A stretch of 64,000 nucleotides of DNA from Excoecaria cochinchinensis (lineage: Eukaryota > Streptophyta > Magnoliopsida > Malpighiales > Euphorbiaceae). This document shows, one piece after another, positions 36,388-47,155 of this stretch. Every line of letters starts with the position of its first letter. Positions within the stretch are counted from its first letter, which is position 1. The stretch spans positions 3,630,501-3,694,500 of the forward strand of contig CANTUQ010000073.1 of NCBI GenBank assembly GCA_947683425.1, given 5' to 3'. The translations under genes and the position numbers were made by a program. The notes under the pieces are model-generated. The model did not search any database. It was not told where the DNA came from and saw only the letters and a program-made list of their open reading frames with translations.

Positions 36388-37186
36388 GTCTTTTTATATT
36401 TCGATTCTTTCAAATTTTATTTTATGCAAAATTATAAATAAAATTATGGGATAAGATCATTTTACTTTAAAATTTTTTGAAATTGACAAATTTTATTTCT
36501 AATTTTTTTAATTTTTTAATCATTTCATACAATTAAGTATCTGAGACGGTGAGAAAATACCCTTAAGAGATTATATATTGACTAAATGTGCTGGAATTAA
36601 TTTTTTTTTTTGTGGTTAATTATATATATATATTTAAGTTCAAATTACATTATCAACAATCATTTCCTACTTATTCTCAAAAAAAAAAATTATTTCCTAT
36701 TTAAAGGGAAAAAAAGAGGTCAAATTATCAAAATGATATTGTAATTTTATCATTTGGATAAAATTATTTGCTCAAAGTTGATAAAATTATTGATTGACAA
36801 AACTATTTAACCAACCAAGCTAAATATATTTGATGTGCTAAATGGAATGCATCACTAATTAGTGATTACAACTTGATTGCCAAAAAAAGGAAAGAAAGAA
36901 GAAAGGGATAAAATCTCTCATATGAGCAGGAAAAAGGAATCAACCAACACACAAAGCAAGATATTATTTGCACTTTATTTATGTTCCTCCTCATACCATG
37001 TGGGTAAAGCTTAAGCTTAGGTCAACATTAAATATGAAAGGAAAAAGAGGAAATAAAAAGATATTTCTTTTTTTTTTCCCTTTTTATAAATCGTTCGGTA
37101 ACTAAAGCCGTCCACCACATGAAATAAATTTCTTTAATTCAGTTGAGTTGCTCTCCCCTTTTTTTCGTCTGATACATGTTCTTTTC

Positions 37187-37712
37187 ATCAAAACTCCAAA
37201 TTGATTTCACGTAGAGGTTTTGAGCTTATCATCAATTAATACTAAATTTATAAAAGAAAAATTCATGATAAAATATTTGAATTGAGATTTTAACGGAAAA
37301 TAGACGCTAGAACTTCATCCTAACAATACACGTAAGATATAAATTGACACAAAAAAAAATTTCGTCAACACCTAATCAAAGAAAAAATCACATCAACAAC
37401 ATATGTGGCATATGATATGACAAAAAAAAAGACAAAAAATAAAATAAAATTTTCAAAGTCCTGCATGTCAATTTAAGTGATGTGATGTCTAATTGGATAT
37501 TGACGCAAGTTGCTAAGTGTCAATTTGTGTCATATGTGTATTATTAGGATGGAGATCTGGCGTCTACTGTTGTTTTTACAACGATAATTATTTCGTTGAA
37601 AACAAATCTCAAGTTAGATATTTTACAGTTATAAAATTTTCTTTTATGAATTTATTGTTAATTGATTATAAGATCAATAACCGTTTGTAAAATCAATCCT
37701 CAAAACTCTCCT
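37187..37712. repeat. Long inverted repeat (foldback), arms about 230-260 bp
   Basis: The left arm holds ATTGATTTCAC, GAGCTTATCATCAATTAATA, AAATTTATAAAAGAAAAATT, AGACGCTAGAACTTCATCCT and ATAAATTGACAC. The mirror of the right arm holds ATTGATTTTAC, GATCTTATAATCAATTAACA, AAATTCATAAAAGAAAATTT, AGACGCCAGATCTCCATCCT and ACAAATTGACAC in the same order. Loop about 37380-37480. No coding sequence. Confidence 0.85.
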
Positions 37713-37990
37713 TCCCAAAGTTATATTGGTTCTTCTTATATCTAAGCTATATTTAAAGGACAAAATTGGATGGTATTTATACCACAAATATATAGTATTG
37801 ATCTCTTGTGAGGGTGGCGTCTAATAGGTTTAACTCAAATCATAAATCGATTGGATTGTACACAACCAATTTTTACGAATCATAAATGGCTCGTGCCACG
37901 GGTCAAACCAATTCACATGCTTTTTCTACATTATAATTTTGTCATTTTTTTTGTCCATTCAATATAAATAATTATTTTAATTAGGCAGAA

Positions 37991-38066
37991 GGAACAAAAT
38001 TGCACCTATACTTTGCCAAAAAGTGAAATTTAATCAATATACTTCACTTTGGTGCAATTTTGTTCC
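37991..38066. repeat. Short perfect-arm hairpin
   Basis: GGAACAAAATTGCAC (37991-38005) and its exact reverse complement GTGCAATTTTGTTCC (38052-38066). Likely the end of a small MITE whose other border is not clear. Confidence 0.6.
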
Positions 38067-38248
38067 TGTACTTTAAAAAATAGTGCAATCTTATCCCTTT
38101 TGTAACTGAACATTAATTTTGATCGTTGTTTGTCCCTTGACCCTAGCAAGTGACATTTGAATCAGCAAATTAATATATCTTGGACTTTTATTTAATCCAA
38201 CTAAGCATTTAATGTGGTTAAATAAAAAGTATAAAGACAAAAATACCT

Positions 38249-38611
38249 ATGGCCATCCCATCTCACTCTTTCCTTCTCTTCCTTCTTTCTCTAACCTCTA
38301 TGCCTCTCATTACAATCATTGAACCATTTATTCACCTTCATTGTCCACGTGTCCAAATCTCACAAGCCCACCTTCTTCTTCTCCGCTCACCACTAGTATA
38401 CCTCCATCATCAAATCCCTTCCTTTCTCTCCTCACCAATCCAAAATTTTCTACATTTATAACTGTGCCATTAATGGCTTCTCCGTCCACCTCATCGCTAA
38501 CCAAGCAATGGCTCTATGTCGAATTTTTAGTGTAATCTCAATTGTCCTAGACCAAATTCATTAGGTACACACTACACACCCGTCACGTTTTAGGCCTCTC
38601 TACTATTTCTA
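38249..38611 (+). pseudogene. 5' fragment of a subtilisin-like protease gene (SBT1 type)
   Basis: Plant subtilases are secreted serine proteases with a signal peptide and an I9 propeptide. From ATG 38249 a hydrophobic signal-like start (MAIPSHSFLLFLLSLTS) is followed, after a frameshift near 38325, by the propeptide motifs FIVHVSKSHKPTFF, YTSIIKSLPFSPHQSK, INGFSVHLIANQAMAL and VHTTHP. This order matches Arabidopsis SBT1.4-like proteins (IVHV--SHKP, HGFSA-L, HTTH-P). At least two stops occur (after SAHH and before VHTTHP). The gene is cut at the copia LTR start (38612), and the catalytic domain is not found beyond that element. Confidence 0.8.
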
Positions 38612-38885
38612 TGTAAGAAGTGTGGCCGGATAAGAATTATGATTAGCCTATACTTCTATTTACATTAAGCCCACATTATAACTAATAAATAAAAATAAGA
38701 AAATTGATATACTATTGTCACATATATATAGTTATCCAAAGATGCTATATATATTTGGTAAAGTTTATTTAATTTTCTTATAAAGTTTAAATGGTATTCT
38801 AATTATAATGATAATATGTGTTATTGTGTTTACCCAAAGAAAACCTGCAATATATTTAATGTATGTGTTTCTTGTATGAATCTGT
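38612..38885 (+). repeat. 5' LTR of copia element, approximate
   Basis: Start shared with 45191. The 3' end is not resolved because the copies diverge after about 100 bases; no clean primer-binding site was found. Confidence 0.45.
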
Positions 38886-38959
38886 TAATTAGTGAGTGTT
38901 TATATATTTGTAGCTATTAGCCTTCACTCTCAAGCTTATTCCGTTACCTTGTTCACTAG

Positions 38960-39705
38960 TGTGAATTTCTTTGAATGGAGCGAACAAGTCAATTTCGATT
39001 TAGGTACTTTGGATCTTGACTTGGCGCTATTAGAGGATAAGCCTACTGACCTTAATGACACTAGTAGAAAGGCTGAAAAAACACACCATAAGGCATGGAC
39101 AAGGTCTAACAAGTTATGTTTGAATTTTATGCGAATGACAATTGCCAATAACATTAAGTCTTCTCTTCCTGGCATAGAAATCGGAATGCTAAAGATTTTC
39201 TTAAGCTTGTGGAAGATAAGTTTCGATCTGTTGATAAGGCACTTGCAGGGTCACTTATAGCTGAAGTTACGATCATGAAGTTTGATGGGTCGAAGAGTAT
39301 GCAGCAACATGTTTTTGAAATGACTAATATCGCAGCAAGACTTAAGTTGCTAGGTATGGCTGTGGAAGACTCTTTCTTAGTGCAGTTTATCACGAACTCA
39401 CTTCCTATATTAAATATGGACTATTGCATATCAATTATAATGCATAAAAATATAAGTGGAATATTGATGAACTATCTAGTAAGCTCATTCAGTAGGAAGC
39501 GAGATTAAAGAAATAAGGAGTTCATTCTATTAACCTAGCGGGTCAAGAACCTAAAAAGAAACTCAAAACAAAGGCCAAGAATTTCAAGAAAAAGGAACCT
39601 GGTAAAGTTCCACATGTTGCTAATGATGAAAGAAAGGGATAAAAGTTTGATAAATGCCCCTTCTGTAAGAAGCAAAGACATTATCAGAAAGATTGCCTAA
39701 AAAGT
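38960..39705 (+). pseudogene. Copia gag
   Basis: The frame opens near FTSVNFFEWSEQVNFDL. After a shift near 39180 it continues as DKALAGSLIAEVTIMKFDGS and MQQHVFEMTNIAARLKLLGM, the UBN2-type gag of copia elements. A zinc knuckle CPFCKKQRHYQKDC lies at about 39655-39698. Stops at about 39505 and 39640. Confidence 0.75.
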
Positions 39706-39775
39706 AAGCCTCTGTTTGAAAAGAAAAGTATACACTTATGCTTCCAATTAAACTTATTTGAAGTTCCTTTTAATA

Positions 39776-40075
39776 CTTTGTGGTTTGATTCTGGAGCCAC
39801 TACTTATGTTTCCAATATTATGCAGGGATTCCTTACAATCCAAACCATAAGCCCAACTAGCAACTTTTTATTTATGGGGAACCGAATCATGAAGACCCCA
39901 ATTAAAGGTGTAGGGATTTACAGGCTGATATTAGATACTGGGTATCACTTGAATCTAATGAACACTCTTTATGTACTTTCAATTTCTAGAAACTTAGTTT
40001 ATGTTTCTAAACTTGATGCTAGTGGATATATTTTTGAGGTTAGACATGGTTATTTCAATTTATATAAAAAATAAT
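39776..40075 (+). pseudogene. Copia aspartic protease
   Basis: LWFDSGATTYVSN carries the copia active site (D-S-G-A-T), followed by NTLYVLSISRNLVYVSKL, the usual C-terminal protease signature. Open for 98 codons, and in the same strand order as the rest. Confidence 0.75.
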
Positions 40076-41260
40076 TCATTTTTTGGTTATGGAATGCTTA
40101 TAGATGGTTTATATAAATTGAAACTTGATATGTTTTTTTCTGAATCCCTATTTATTGTTAATCATAATGTTGGAATGAAACATAGTCTGGCAAATGAACA
40201 TTCTGCTTACTTATGGTATAAATTTTTGGGTCATATATCCAAAGAAAGGTTAGAAAGATTAGTAAAGAATGAGATTCTACCAAATCTAGATTTTGCTGAT
40301 CTTGGCTTATATGTGGAATGCATTAAAGGTAAACAAATCAAACATAGCAAAAAAAAGCCACAAGAAGAAGTTAGCTTCTTGAAATAATACACACCGATAT
40401 TTGTGGGCCTTTTGACACACCGTCCTTTAATGGAGAAAAATACTTCATCACTTTTATAGATGATTTTGCACGGTATGGATATATTTATTTACTACATGAA
40501 AAATTTCAAGCTGTAAATGCTCTTGAGGTATTTGTAAAGGAGATTGAGAGGCAATTAAATAGAAAAGTAAAAATTGTAAGATCAGATAGAGGTGGTGAGT
40601 ATTATGGAAAGTATGATGAATATGGATAGTGTCCCGATCCATTTGCTAAGTTCCTCAAAAGTCATGGCATATGTGCACAATATATTATACCAGGCACACT
40701 GCAACAGAATGGTGTGGCAGAAAAGCAAAATAGAACATTAATGGATACAGTTAGTAGTATAACAAGTAATTCATTATTATCCAAAAGTTTATGGATGTAT
40801 GCACTTAGAACTGCTATGTATCTATTAAACTAGTAAGGCAATTCCTAAAACTCCTTTTGACTTATGGACTGGAAGAAAACCTATTTTAAGACACTTGCAT
40901 GTTTGGGGTTATCCAGCAGAAGCAATTATTTATAATCCATATGAAAGAAAATTGGAATCTTTATTAGTTAGTGGTTACTTTATTGGTTACCCAAAGAAAT
41001 CCAAAGGGTATAGGTTTTACTGTCCAAACCACAATTCTAGAATTGTTGAAATAACTAGTGCCAAATTTTTAGAGAATGGTGAGGTTAGTGGAAGTGCTGA
41101 AAATCAAGTTGTGGATATTAATGAAATAAAGGTTGATATTTCATTACGCATAAATGTTCTTAAACCCACAACCACAACAAATGTTGTTCCTGCTTTGAAA
41201 GATCAAAATAATCAAGAACAACATTTGAATAATGAAGAAGCACCCCATGAAGAACCTAAC
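40076..41260 (+). pseudogene. Copia integrase, cut by the Athila insertion
   Basis: GAG_pre-integrase: YKFLGHISKERLERLVKN, then CIKGKQ; the first Cys of the zinc pair reads Tyr. Core: IHTDICGPF (first Asp), VRSDRGGEY (second Asp), QQNGVAEKQNRT (Glu). C-terminal GYF/GYPKKSKGYRFY at about 40970-41020. Stops at 40384, 40627 and 40832. The reading frame is interrupted exactly at CCTAAC/TGTTAG by the Athila LTR. Confidence 0.85.
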
Positions 41261-42599
41261 TGTTAGTAGGTTTTATATAGGTTTTTATGGGTCATTTTAA
41301 GTAAATTTTAGGTTGGAATAGTTGTTTAGTAGCTAATTTTCATTATCTTTTAGTTACAATTTTTAATTCTTTTCTTTTGATTGCTAAGTTGGCTTAATTG
41401 TGTTAATCTTGGTGGTTTTAGGTTTAATTTTATTAATCTTCAATGATTAAAGAGTTAGGAGTTCATTTGAAGACAAAGAGCATTCATTGGAAGCTTTAGA
41501 GGTTCAAAAAAGGGTGCTAAATGGTGAAAGAAAGCAATCAGAGAGTTTCGCCACCCAAGGCTGTGAGGGTTAGATGGATAGATTGTTTCACCACCTGAGG
41601 TGGTGACACTGGGCAGAAATCACCACCTGAGGGTGTGGTGATTTGGATAAAAACGGGAATGAAGAATTTTAATTATTTTCCAATTCCAACTCTATTTGTT
41701 TTTTTCCAAAACAAGCCCTAGAGCTCTCCTATTCCAATTGGGGCACTTCTTCCATAAAGAGAGGCCATTCCATCTCGGATTGGAGGAGAAAAACAAGAGA
41801 AAGAATTGAAGAAACTCAAGATTTGGAATCAAAGCTTCAAGCACCAAGATTTTCATCTCTATTCAATTTCAAGTTTGCTTTAACTATGTTATTGAATTTG
41901 AATTGTTATTTTGGATTCTTGAACATGATTAATATGAGCTAAATTTTCTTTACGGTTATCTTTGATGTAACTTGAATTTTTACTCTTTTTAATTATTTCA
42001 ATTACCTTTCTTTACTTTTGCAATTGTTTACAATTATGCTTAATGCCATCGGTTAACTGGCCATTGATTGATTGATCTATTTTCTTAAGATTAGTACGGA
42101 AGGAAAATTTTAAGATTGAATTGGAATTGTAAACAACACAAGAATATAGTTTGAATGGAAATAATATAACTTGACTTGTGGGAATTTATTGAGAATAATC
42201 ATATTTGTAAATTCATTCATTAACATCTGTTATAAAAGATTAATAGGCATTAGTGAATAAGTTTAGTTTAGCTTGGGAAAGCATGTTAAATATCTTAGGA
42301 TTATTTTTCCTTGTTTGAGTAATTAAAATTGATTGTTAATAGTTATAATTGAAAAAGTAAATTCAAGTGAACACAAAGATACCCCTGCTTCTCATCTAGT
42401 GATTTCTTTCAATCTCTCAATTGTTTTTGTGGTTCTATTTTCATAATTACTATTTATTTTAATCAATTAAGTTTTGCCTGTCTAAATAATAGAAAATTAT
42501 CACAGTTTTGGTACTTGATCATCAATCCTCGTGGGAACGATAACTCATTCACTCTTTATTACTAGAATCGATTTCGTATACTTGCGAGAACCGACAACA
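41261..42599 (+). repeat. 5' LTR of deleted Athila element (1339 bp)
   Basis: Starts TGTTAGTAGG and ends CCGACAACA. The 3' 235 bases repeat at 42922-43156 with a handful of differences. Palindrome cluster at 41545-41642. Confidence 0.9.
41545..41642. repeat. Palindrome cluster in Athila LTR
   Basis: 41588-41606: TCACCACCT-G-AGGTGGTGA, perfect 9-base arms. 41619-41642: ATCACCAC ... GTGGTGAT, 8-base arms. A weaker third copy (TTCGCCACCCAAGGCTGTGA) at 41546. All three share the pattern C-CCACC-GAGG-TGG. Confidence 0.85.
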
Positions 42600-42605
42600 A
42601 GTTTT

Positions 42606-42623
42606 TGGCGCCGTTGTCGGGGA
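42606..42623 (+). other. Athila primer-binding site
   Basis: TGGCGCCGTTGTCGGGGA, the aspartate-tRNA-type PBS usual for Athila elements, seven bases after the LTR end. Confidence 0.8.
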
Positions 42624-42698
42624 CTGATTAGATTAATATCAATACCAAATAATTTACTATTACTTTAGATTTTTTTTATTTTATTTTTAATTTCTCTC

Positions 42699-42929
42699 TT
42701 GATTTTGTTTTGCAGGTGTATGAGAAGATCAAAAAGTTTTGAACTATTGCCATTTGATTCTGAAATTGAGCGCACCTTCAAAGCTAGATTAAGGGAACAA
42801 AGAGAAAAGAAGGAACCGAAAAAGGAAATAGTAATGGGGGAGCCAGCCAGACGCGCATTGCTCGATTATTCGACCCCAACCGTTGAAGGAGCAACATCAA
42901 GCATTGTGCAACCTACCATTGAAGTGAAC
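42699..42929 (+). pseudogene. N-terminal remnant of Athila gag
   Basis: About 77 codons of gag remain: RRSKSFELLPFDSEIERTF and ALLDYSTPTVEGATSSIVQP, which parallels LMDFATPALSGAQQGVVRP in the second Athila element at about 47300. It breaks off at the deletion junction. Confidence 0.75.
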
Positions 42930-43156
42930 TCAAAGATACCCCTGCTTCTCACCTAGTGATTTCTTTCAATCTCTCAATTGTTTTTGTGGTTCTATTTTCA
43001 TAATTACTATTTATTTTAATCAATTAAGTTTTGCCTCTCTAAATAATAGAAAATTATCATAGTTTTGGTACTTGATCATCAGTCCTCGTGGGAACGATAA
43101 CTCATTCACTCTTTATTACTAGAATCGATTTCGTATACTTGCGAGAACCGACAACA

Positions 43157-44786
43157 CTAACCTACCACCAGCTCATACAAGTGAACCAGTCTGTATAGCT
43201 TTAACTGAACTGTAAGGGTTAAAAGGTCACCTATTTTTGACGATTATGTGGTTTATTTGCAAGAGTTAAATTTTGATTGTGGCATTGATAATGACCCTAT
43301 TTCATTTTCACAAACCATAGGTAGTGATAAGTATGAAAGATGGATTGATACTATGAAAGAAGAGTTAAAATCAATGGCTCAAAATAATGTCTGAGATCTT
43401 GTAAACTTGCCAGAAGATTCCAAAAGAGTTGGCTATAAATGGGTCTTTAAGACTAAACGCAACTCGAATGGCAATGTTTGAAGATATGAAGCAAGACTTG
43501 TTGTCAAAAGTTACACTCGGAAAGATGGCATTGATTATAAGGAGAATTTTTCACCTATCTCGAAGAAAAATTAATTGAGAATAATTTTAACATTGGTAGC
43601 TCATTTTGATTTAGAGCTACATTATATGGATGTGAAAACAACCGTTTTAAATAGAGATCTTGAGAAGGAAGTTTGTATGGATCAACCTAAAGGTTTTTCC
43701 ATTGAAGGTAAAGAAAGGTGTGTAAATTGAAAAAATAAATAGATGGACTTAAACAAGCTTCCAGGCAATGATATATTAAGTTCAATAATACCATTACTTC
43801 TTTTGATTTTGAGGAAGCCACTGTTACTCGGTATATTTACCAAAAGATCAATCAGAGTAAGTTTATATTTCTAGTTCTATATGTCAATGACATTTTGCTT
43901 ACTACTAATAACTTGGGTATATTGTATAAGACTAAAAAATTTCTTTCTAAGAGTCTTAAAATGAAAGATATAGGAGAGGCATCCCATGTGTTTGGAATTT
44001 CAATATTCCATAAGAGATCAAAAGGTTTATTAAGATTGTATCAAAAAGCCTATATTGAGAAAATTCTTGAGAAATTTAACATGAGAAAGTGCTCAATAGT
44101 TGTAGTCCCTATTCAAAAGGGAGATAAATTTAGTCTTATACAATATCCAAAGAATGATGTAAAACATAGGAAATGAAAATAATTCCATATTGATATACCT
44201 ATAAACATGTACTAGACCCAATATTAGTTTTATAGTAGGGATGCTGGATAGATATCAAAGTAATCTTGGTATTGATCATTGGAAAGCTGCAAAAAAAAAA
44301 GTGTTAAGATACCTTCAAGTAACAAAGGATTACATGCTCACTTATAAGAGGTCTAATCATTTACATGTGATTGGATATTCAGATTTAGATTTTGTAGGGT
44401 GTGTTGATAGTAGAAAGTCAACATTTGGCTATTTGTTCCTATTAGCTGAAGGAGCAATCTCATGAAAAAGTGTCAAACAGTCTATCATTACTTCATCCAC
44501 TATGGAAGCAGAATTTGTAGCTTGTTATGGGGCTACAATTCATCATTATGGTTGCTTTATTTCAAGGCTTAGGATTGTCGACTCAGTAAGAAAGCTATTA
44601 AAAATTTATCATGATAATTCTATAGCAGTTTTCTTCTCTAAGAATGACAAATACTCCAAAGGTGCAAAACATATGGAATTAAAGTATTTTGTTGTTAAAG
44701 AGGAGATTCAAAAACAAATAGTGTATATAGAATATATTATGATGGATCTCATGGTTGCAGATCTTTTAACTAAGGGTTTACAATAA
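43157..44786 (+). pseudogene. Copia reverse transcriptase and RNase H
   Basis: The RVT_2 start reads ERWIDTMKEELKSMAQNNV and GYKWVFKTKRNSNGNV. The middle is broken (stops at 43573, 43728). The catalytic box is LYVNDILLTTN, with Asn in place of the first Asp of the copia YVDD motif. RNase H: VIGYSDLDFVGCVDSRKSTF (about 44370-44430), STMEAEFVAC, KHMELKYFVVKEEI, ending VADLLTKGLQ at 44786. Stops and shifts throughout, so inactive. Confidence 0.85.
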
Positions 44787-45190
44787 AGACATTCAAAGAA
44801 CATATGCTTAGTATGAGTCTTAGTTGTATTGATGATTGATAATAATGTTTTAACACTTTTGAGCTCAATAATAACATGTTTCTAAATTTTATATTTCTTA
44901 TTCATTATGTTTATGTATACATGATTGTTTAAATAAGAATTTTCATAACAAGTATGTGTACTGTATGTTGTTTATATGCAACTTATGAACCTAACATAAT
45001 AAGTTCTTAATGTAGTGGCATATAGAAGGGAGCATATGACTATACTGTGTATGACCGCCATAATCCATATTTTATAATTTGTTGTGCTGAGGTGGTGCTT
45101 ATGATATTAACGATTTATAAGATTTAATTTTTGCTAGCCTTATATTATACTATTAAATATAATGATGAAACATCCCGCCAAGTGAAAGAA
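44787..45190 (+). other. Copia 3' non-coding region
   Basis: Holds the end of the last reading frame (FKEHMLSMSLSCIDD after a shift) and a purine-rich stretch GAAGGGAGCA at about 45026 that may be the polypurine tract. Confidence 0.4.
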
Positions 45191-45560
45191 TGTAAGAAGT
45201 GTGGCCGAATACGAATTATGGCTGGCCCATACTTTTATTTATATTAAGCCCATATTAAATTAGGTTTAGGGTTTTCCTTTTATTTAATAGTATATTAAAT
45301 CTTGACCATTAAATTAGTACTTGATGGACGTACTAGATCTAATTTTAGAGAATATATAAACTAGTCCTCTCTCCACCCTAAAAAAGAACATAGACAAAAC
45401 AAAATACAAAAAGAACGTATTTTGGCTATTCATCAAGCAATCTACTACAAAAATATGGCTAAGGGAGAGAAACCAGTTTATAAAGTTCGTAATTGTCAAA
45501 ACTTTCTACATTATATCGAATGCCACTCAAGGTAAGTAATTTATTCCCTTATTCTATATG
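45191..45560 (+). repeat. 3' LTR of copia element, approximate end
   Basis: Starts TGTAAGAAGTGTGGCCGAAT and includes a TATA box (ATATATAAACTAG at about 45352) upstream of a CT-rich stretch. The end is not fixed because the 5' copy is too diverged. Confidence 0.55.
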
Positions 45561-45637
45561 ATTATTGATATGAGTCTAAATAACTCATATTTAATCCATA
45601 TTTTAGGTTTAAAATAATGTTTATGTATAATTAATTG

Positions 45638-46988
45638 TGTTAGAATTAGGTGTGTTTTATGTTTTTGTTTGAGTTTTGTGTGTGTTGGAGAAAATGGAGA
45701 AGATTGGAGAAAAAGAGCAGAAATTAGCTAAGGAAGAGTCAGTCTATCACGAGCACGACAAGCGTCGCGAGCGCGACAGAAAGTGCCAAGCCAAAGCCAA
45801 AGGAAGAAAGAAAGAAAGAAAGCAAGGAAAGAAGTGATCTGTCACGAGCGCGATGAGAAGCGCCAGCCAAAGAGAAGGAGAAAGGAAGCTAGCGGACAGC
45901 GTCTCGAGCAATGCCGCCTGTCGCGAGGCCGCGACATGGCGCGGAGGAAAGCCAGAGCAAGGAAAGTGGAGCGAAGAGCAAGGCATGTGCTATCGCAATC
46001 GCGACAGAGTGGACCGCTGGAAGTTGAATTCAAATTTTGCCTTGAAAAGTTATGACTTTCCACCAAGTCTTACAACCTTCCTAAGGGACACTTGGAGGGA
46101 TACAACTTTTGGAACATTACAAATAGTAGTTTTAACTGTAATTTTAGTGTTGAACAACTTTTAGTTGAATATTTTATTAAGATTTTCCGTAAGTTTGAGA
46201 GTACATTTTTAGTTTTAAGTTTTTAAGTTAGAAATTTTATGTCTTAAAGAGAAGATTACTTGCAAGGAAGAAGATATCCTTTGTGGAAGGGAAAAGGGTT
46301 GAAAGATCATTTTCTTCATTTCTCATCTTTACTTTTTCTTTATTATTACTTAATGATGAATTTATGAACTTGATTATTTAATGCTATATTTTATTGTTCA
46401 TATCAATTTAATATTCTTTCTTGTAGAATTTTCTATTAGTATTTTTATACATTATCATTATAAGTAAGTATTTAATTGAAAGATAAATTCTTACTTAAAT
46501 CTAATATAATTTCATCATTGAAATATTATTTGAGAAATCATAATATTAAAATGGTTGTTATAGGTTGTTTCTTATTCCTAGAATTTGCATAAATAACACT
46601 TTAATTCATTAATGAAAATTGTGAGTTATAATTATGAATGCATGTTTTAGGCACTCTAATTTATATTGAAAGAGTAAATTGGAATTTTATTCAATTTGGC
46701 TTGCATGATAAGAATATATTCATAATCAATAATAATTAATTCAAGTTATATTTATTATTTTATAATCATTAATCCATTATCTTCTCTGATTATCTATAAG
46801 TAGGTTAATTGGAATTAAACATAGTATTTCCACTTTCATTCAACAAATTTATGATCATTGTAAACAAGATTAAGATTGAGTAGTAATAGTGTGTAATAAT
46901 TAGCACATTCCTCAGGGGATCGACATCTTTTGTACTATTTTGGTACACCGTATACTTGCGGAATTAGCACCTATAAAATATGCTAACA
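45638..46988 (+). repeat. 5' LTR of second Athila element (1351 bp)
   Basis: Starts TGTTAGAATTAGG and ends ATGCTAACA, directly before AGTTTTTGGCG. Start, end and length parallel the other Athila LTR (41261-42599). Palindrome cluster at 45745-46015. Confidence 0.8.
45745..46015. repeat. Palindrome cluster in second Athila LTR
   Basis: Six related GC-rich words: 45764-45777 GTCGCG-AG-CGCGAC; 45919-45936 TGTCGCG-AGGC-CGCGACA with perfect 7-base arms; and weaker copies at about 45748, 45840, 45900 and 45992. These create spurious Arg-rich frames on both strands. Confidence 0.85.
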
Positions 46989-46994
46989 AGTTTT

Positions 46995-47012
46995 TGGCGT
47001 CGTTGCCGGGGA
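46995..47012 (+). other. Athila primer-binding site
   Basis: TGGCGTCGTTGCCGGGGA, one base from the usual aspartate-tRNA-type Athila site. Confidence 0.8.
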
Positions 47013-47155
47013 ATGATGTTTTATTTATTGCCATTGTGAAACTTAGTTTATGATTTTGGATTACAATATTTATTTTATTTTGTATGTTTAGTTTGTTTAG
47101 TTTGACTTAATTTTGTTTTTTGTTTTGTGTTGTTTTTATAGGATTTTGATAGTTC

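Larger units (their letters stand above)
36388..38248. other. AT-rich region, no gene; holds a long foldback
   Basis: No coding frame above background. The large inverted repeat at 37187-37712 and the short hairpin at 37991-38066 are the only structure seen. Confidence 0.5.
41256..43161 (+). mobile_element. Internally deleted Athila-type element with 5-bp target duplication
   Basis: Contains a complete 5' LTR (41261-42599), a PBS, the start of gag and only the last 235 bases of the 3' LTR (42922-43156). Flanked by CTAAC at 41256-41260 and 43157-43161. Both LTR ends read CCGACAACA. The deletion joins gag to the LTR at AAGTGAAC, a word also present in the intact LTR at 42365, so a short-homology recombination removed the rest of the element. 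Confidence 0.92.
38612..45560 (+). mobile_element. Decayed Ty1/copia retrotransposon, split by an Athila element
   Basis: TGTAAGAAGTGTGGCCG at 38612 and again at 45191, followed by shared ATTATG--T-GCC-ATACTT-TATTTA-ATTAAGCCCA, marks the starts of the two LTRs. The gene order gag, protease, integrase, RT, RNase H is the copia order. Coding parts lie at 38960-41260 and 43157-44786. The LTRs have diverged strongly and the 3' limits are uncertain. Old insertion into the subtilase pseudogene. Confidence 0.85.

Noticed and set aside
45747..46164. Arg-rich frames on both strands in the Athila LTR
   Set aside because: Created by the repeated GTCGCGAGCGCGAC words; lies wholly in U3 of an LTR.
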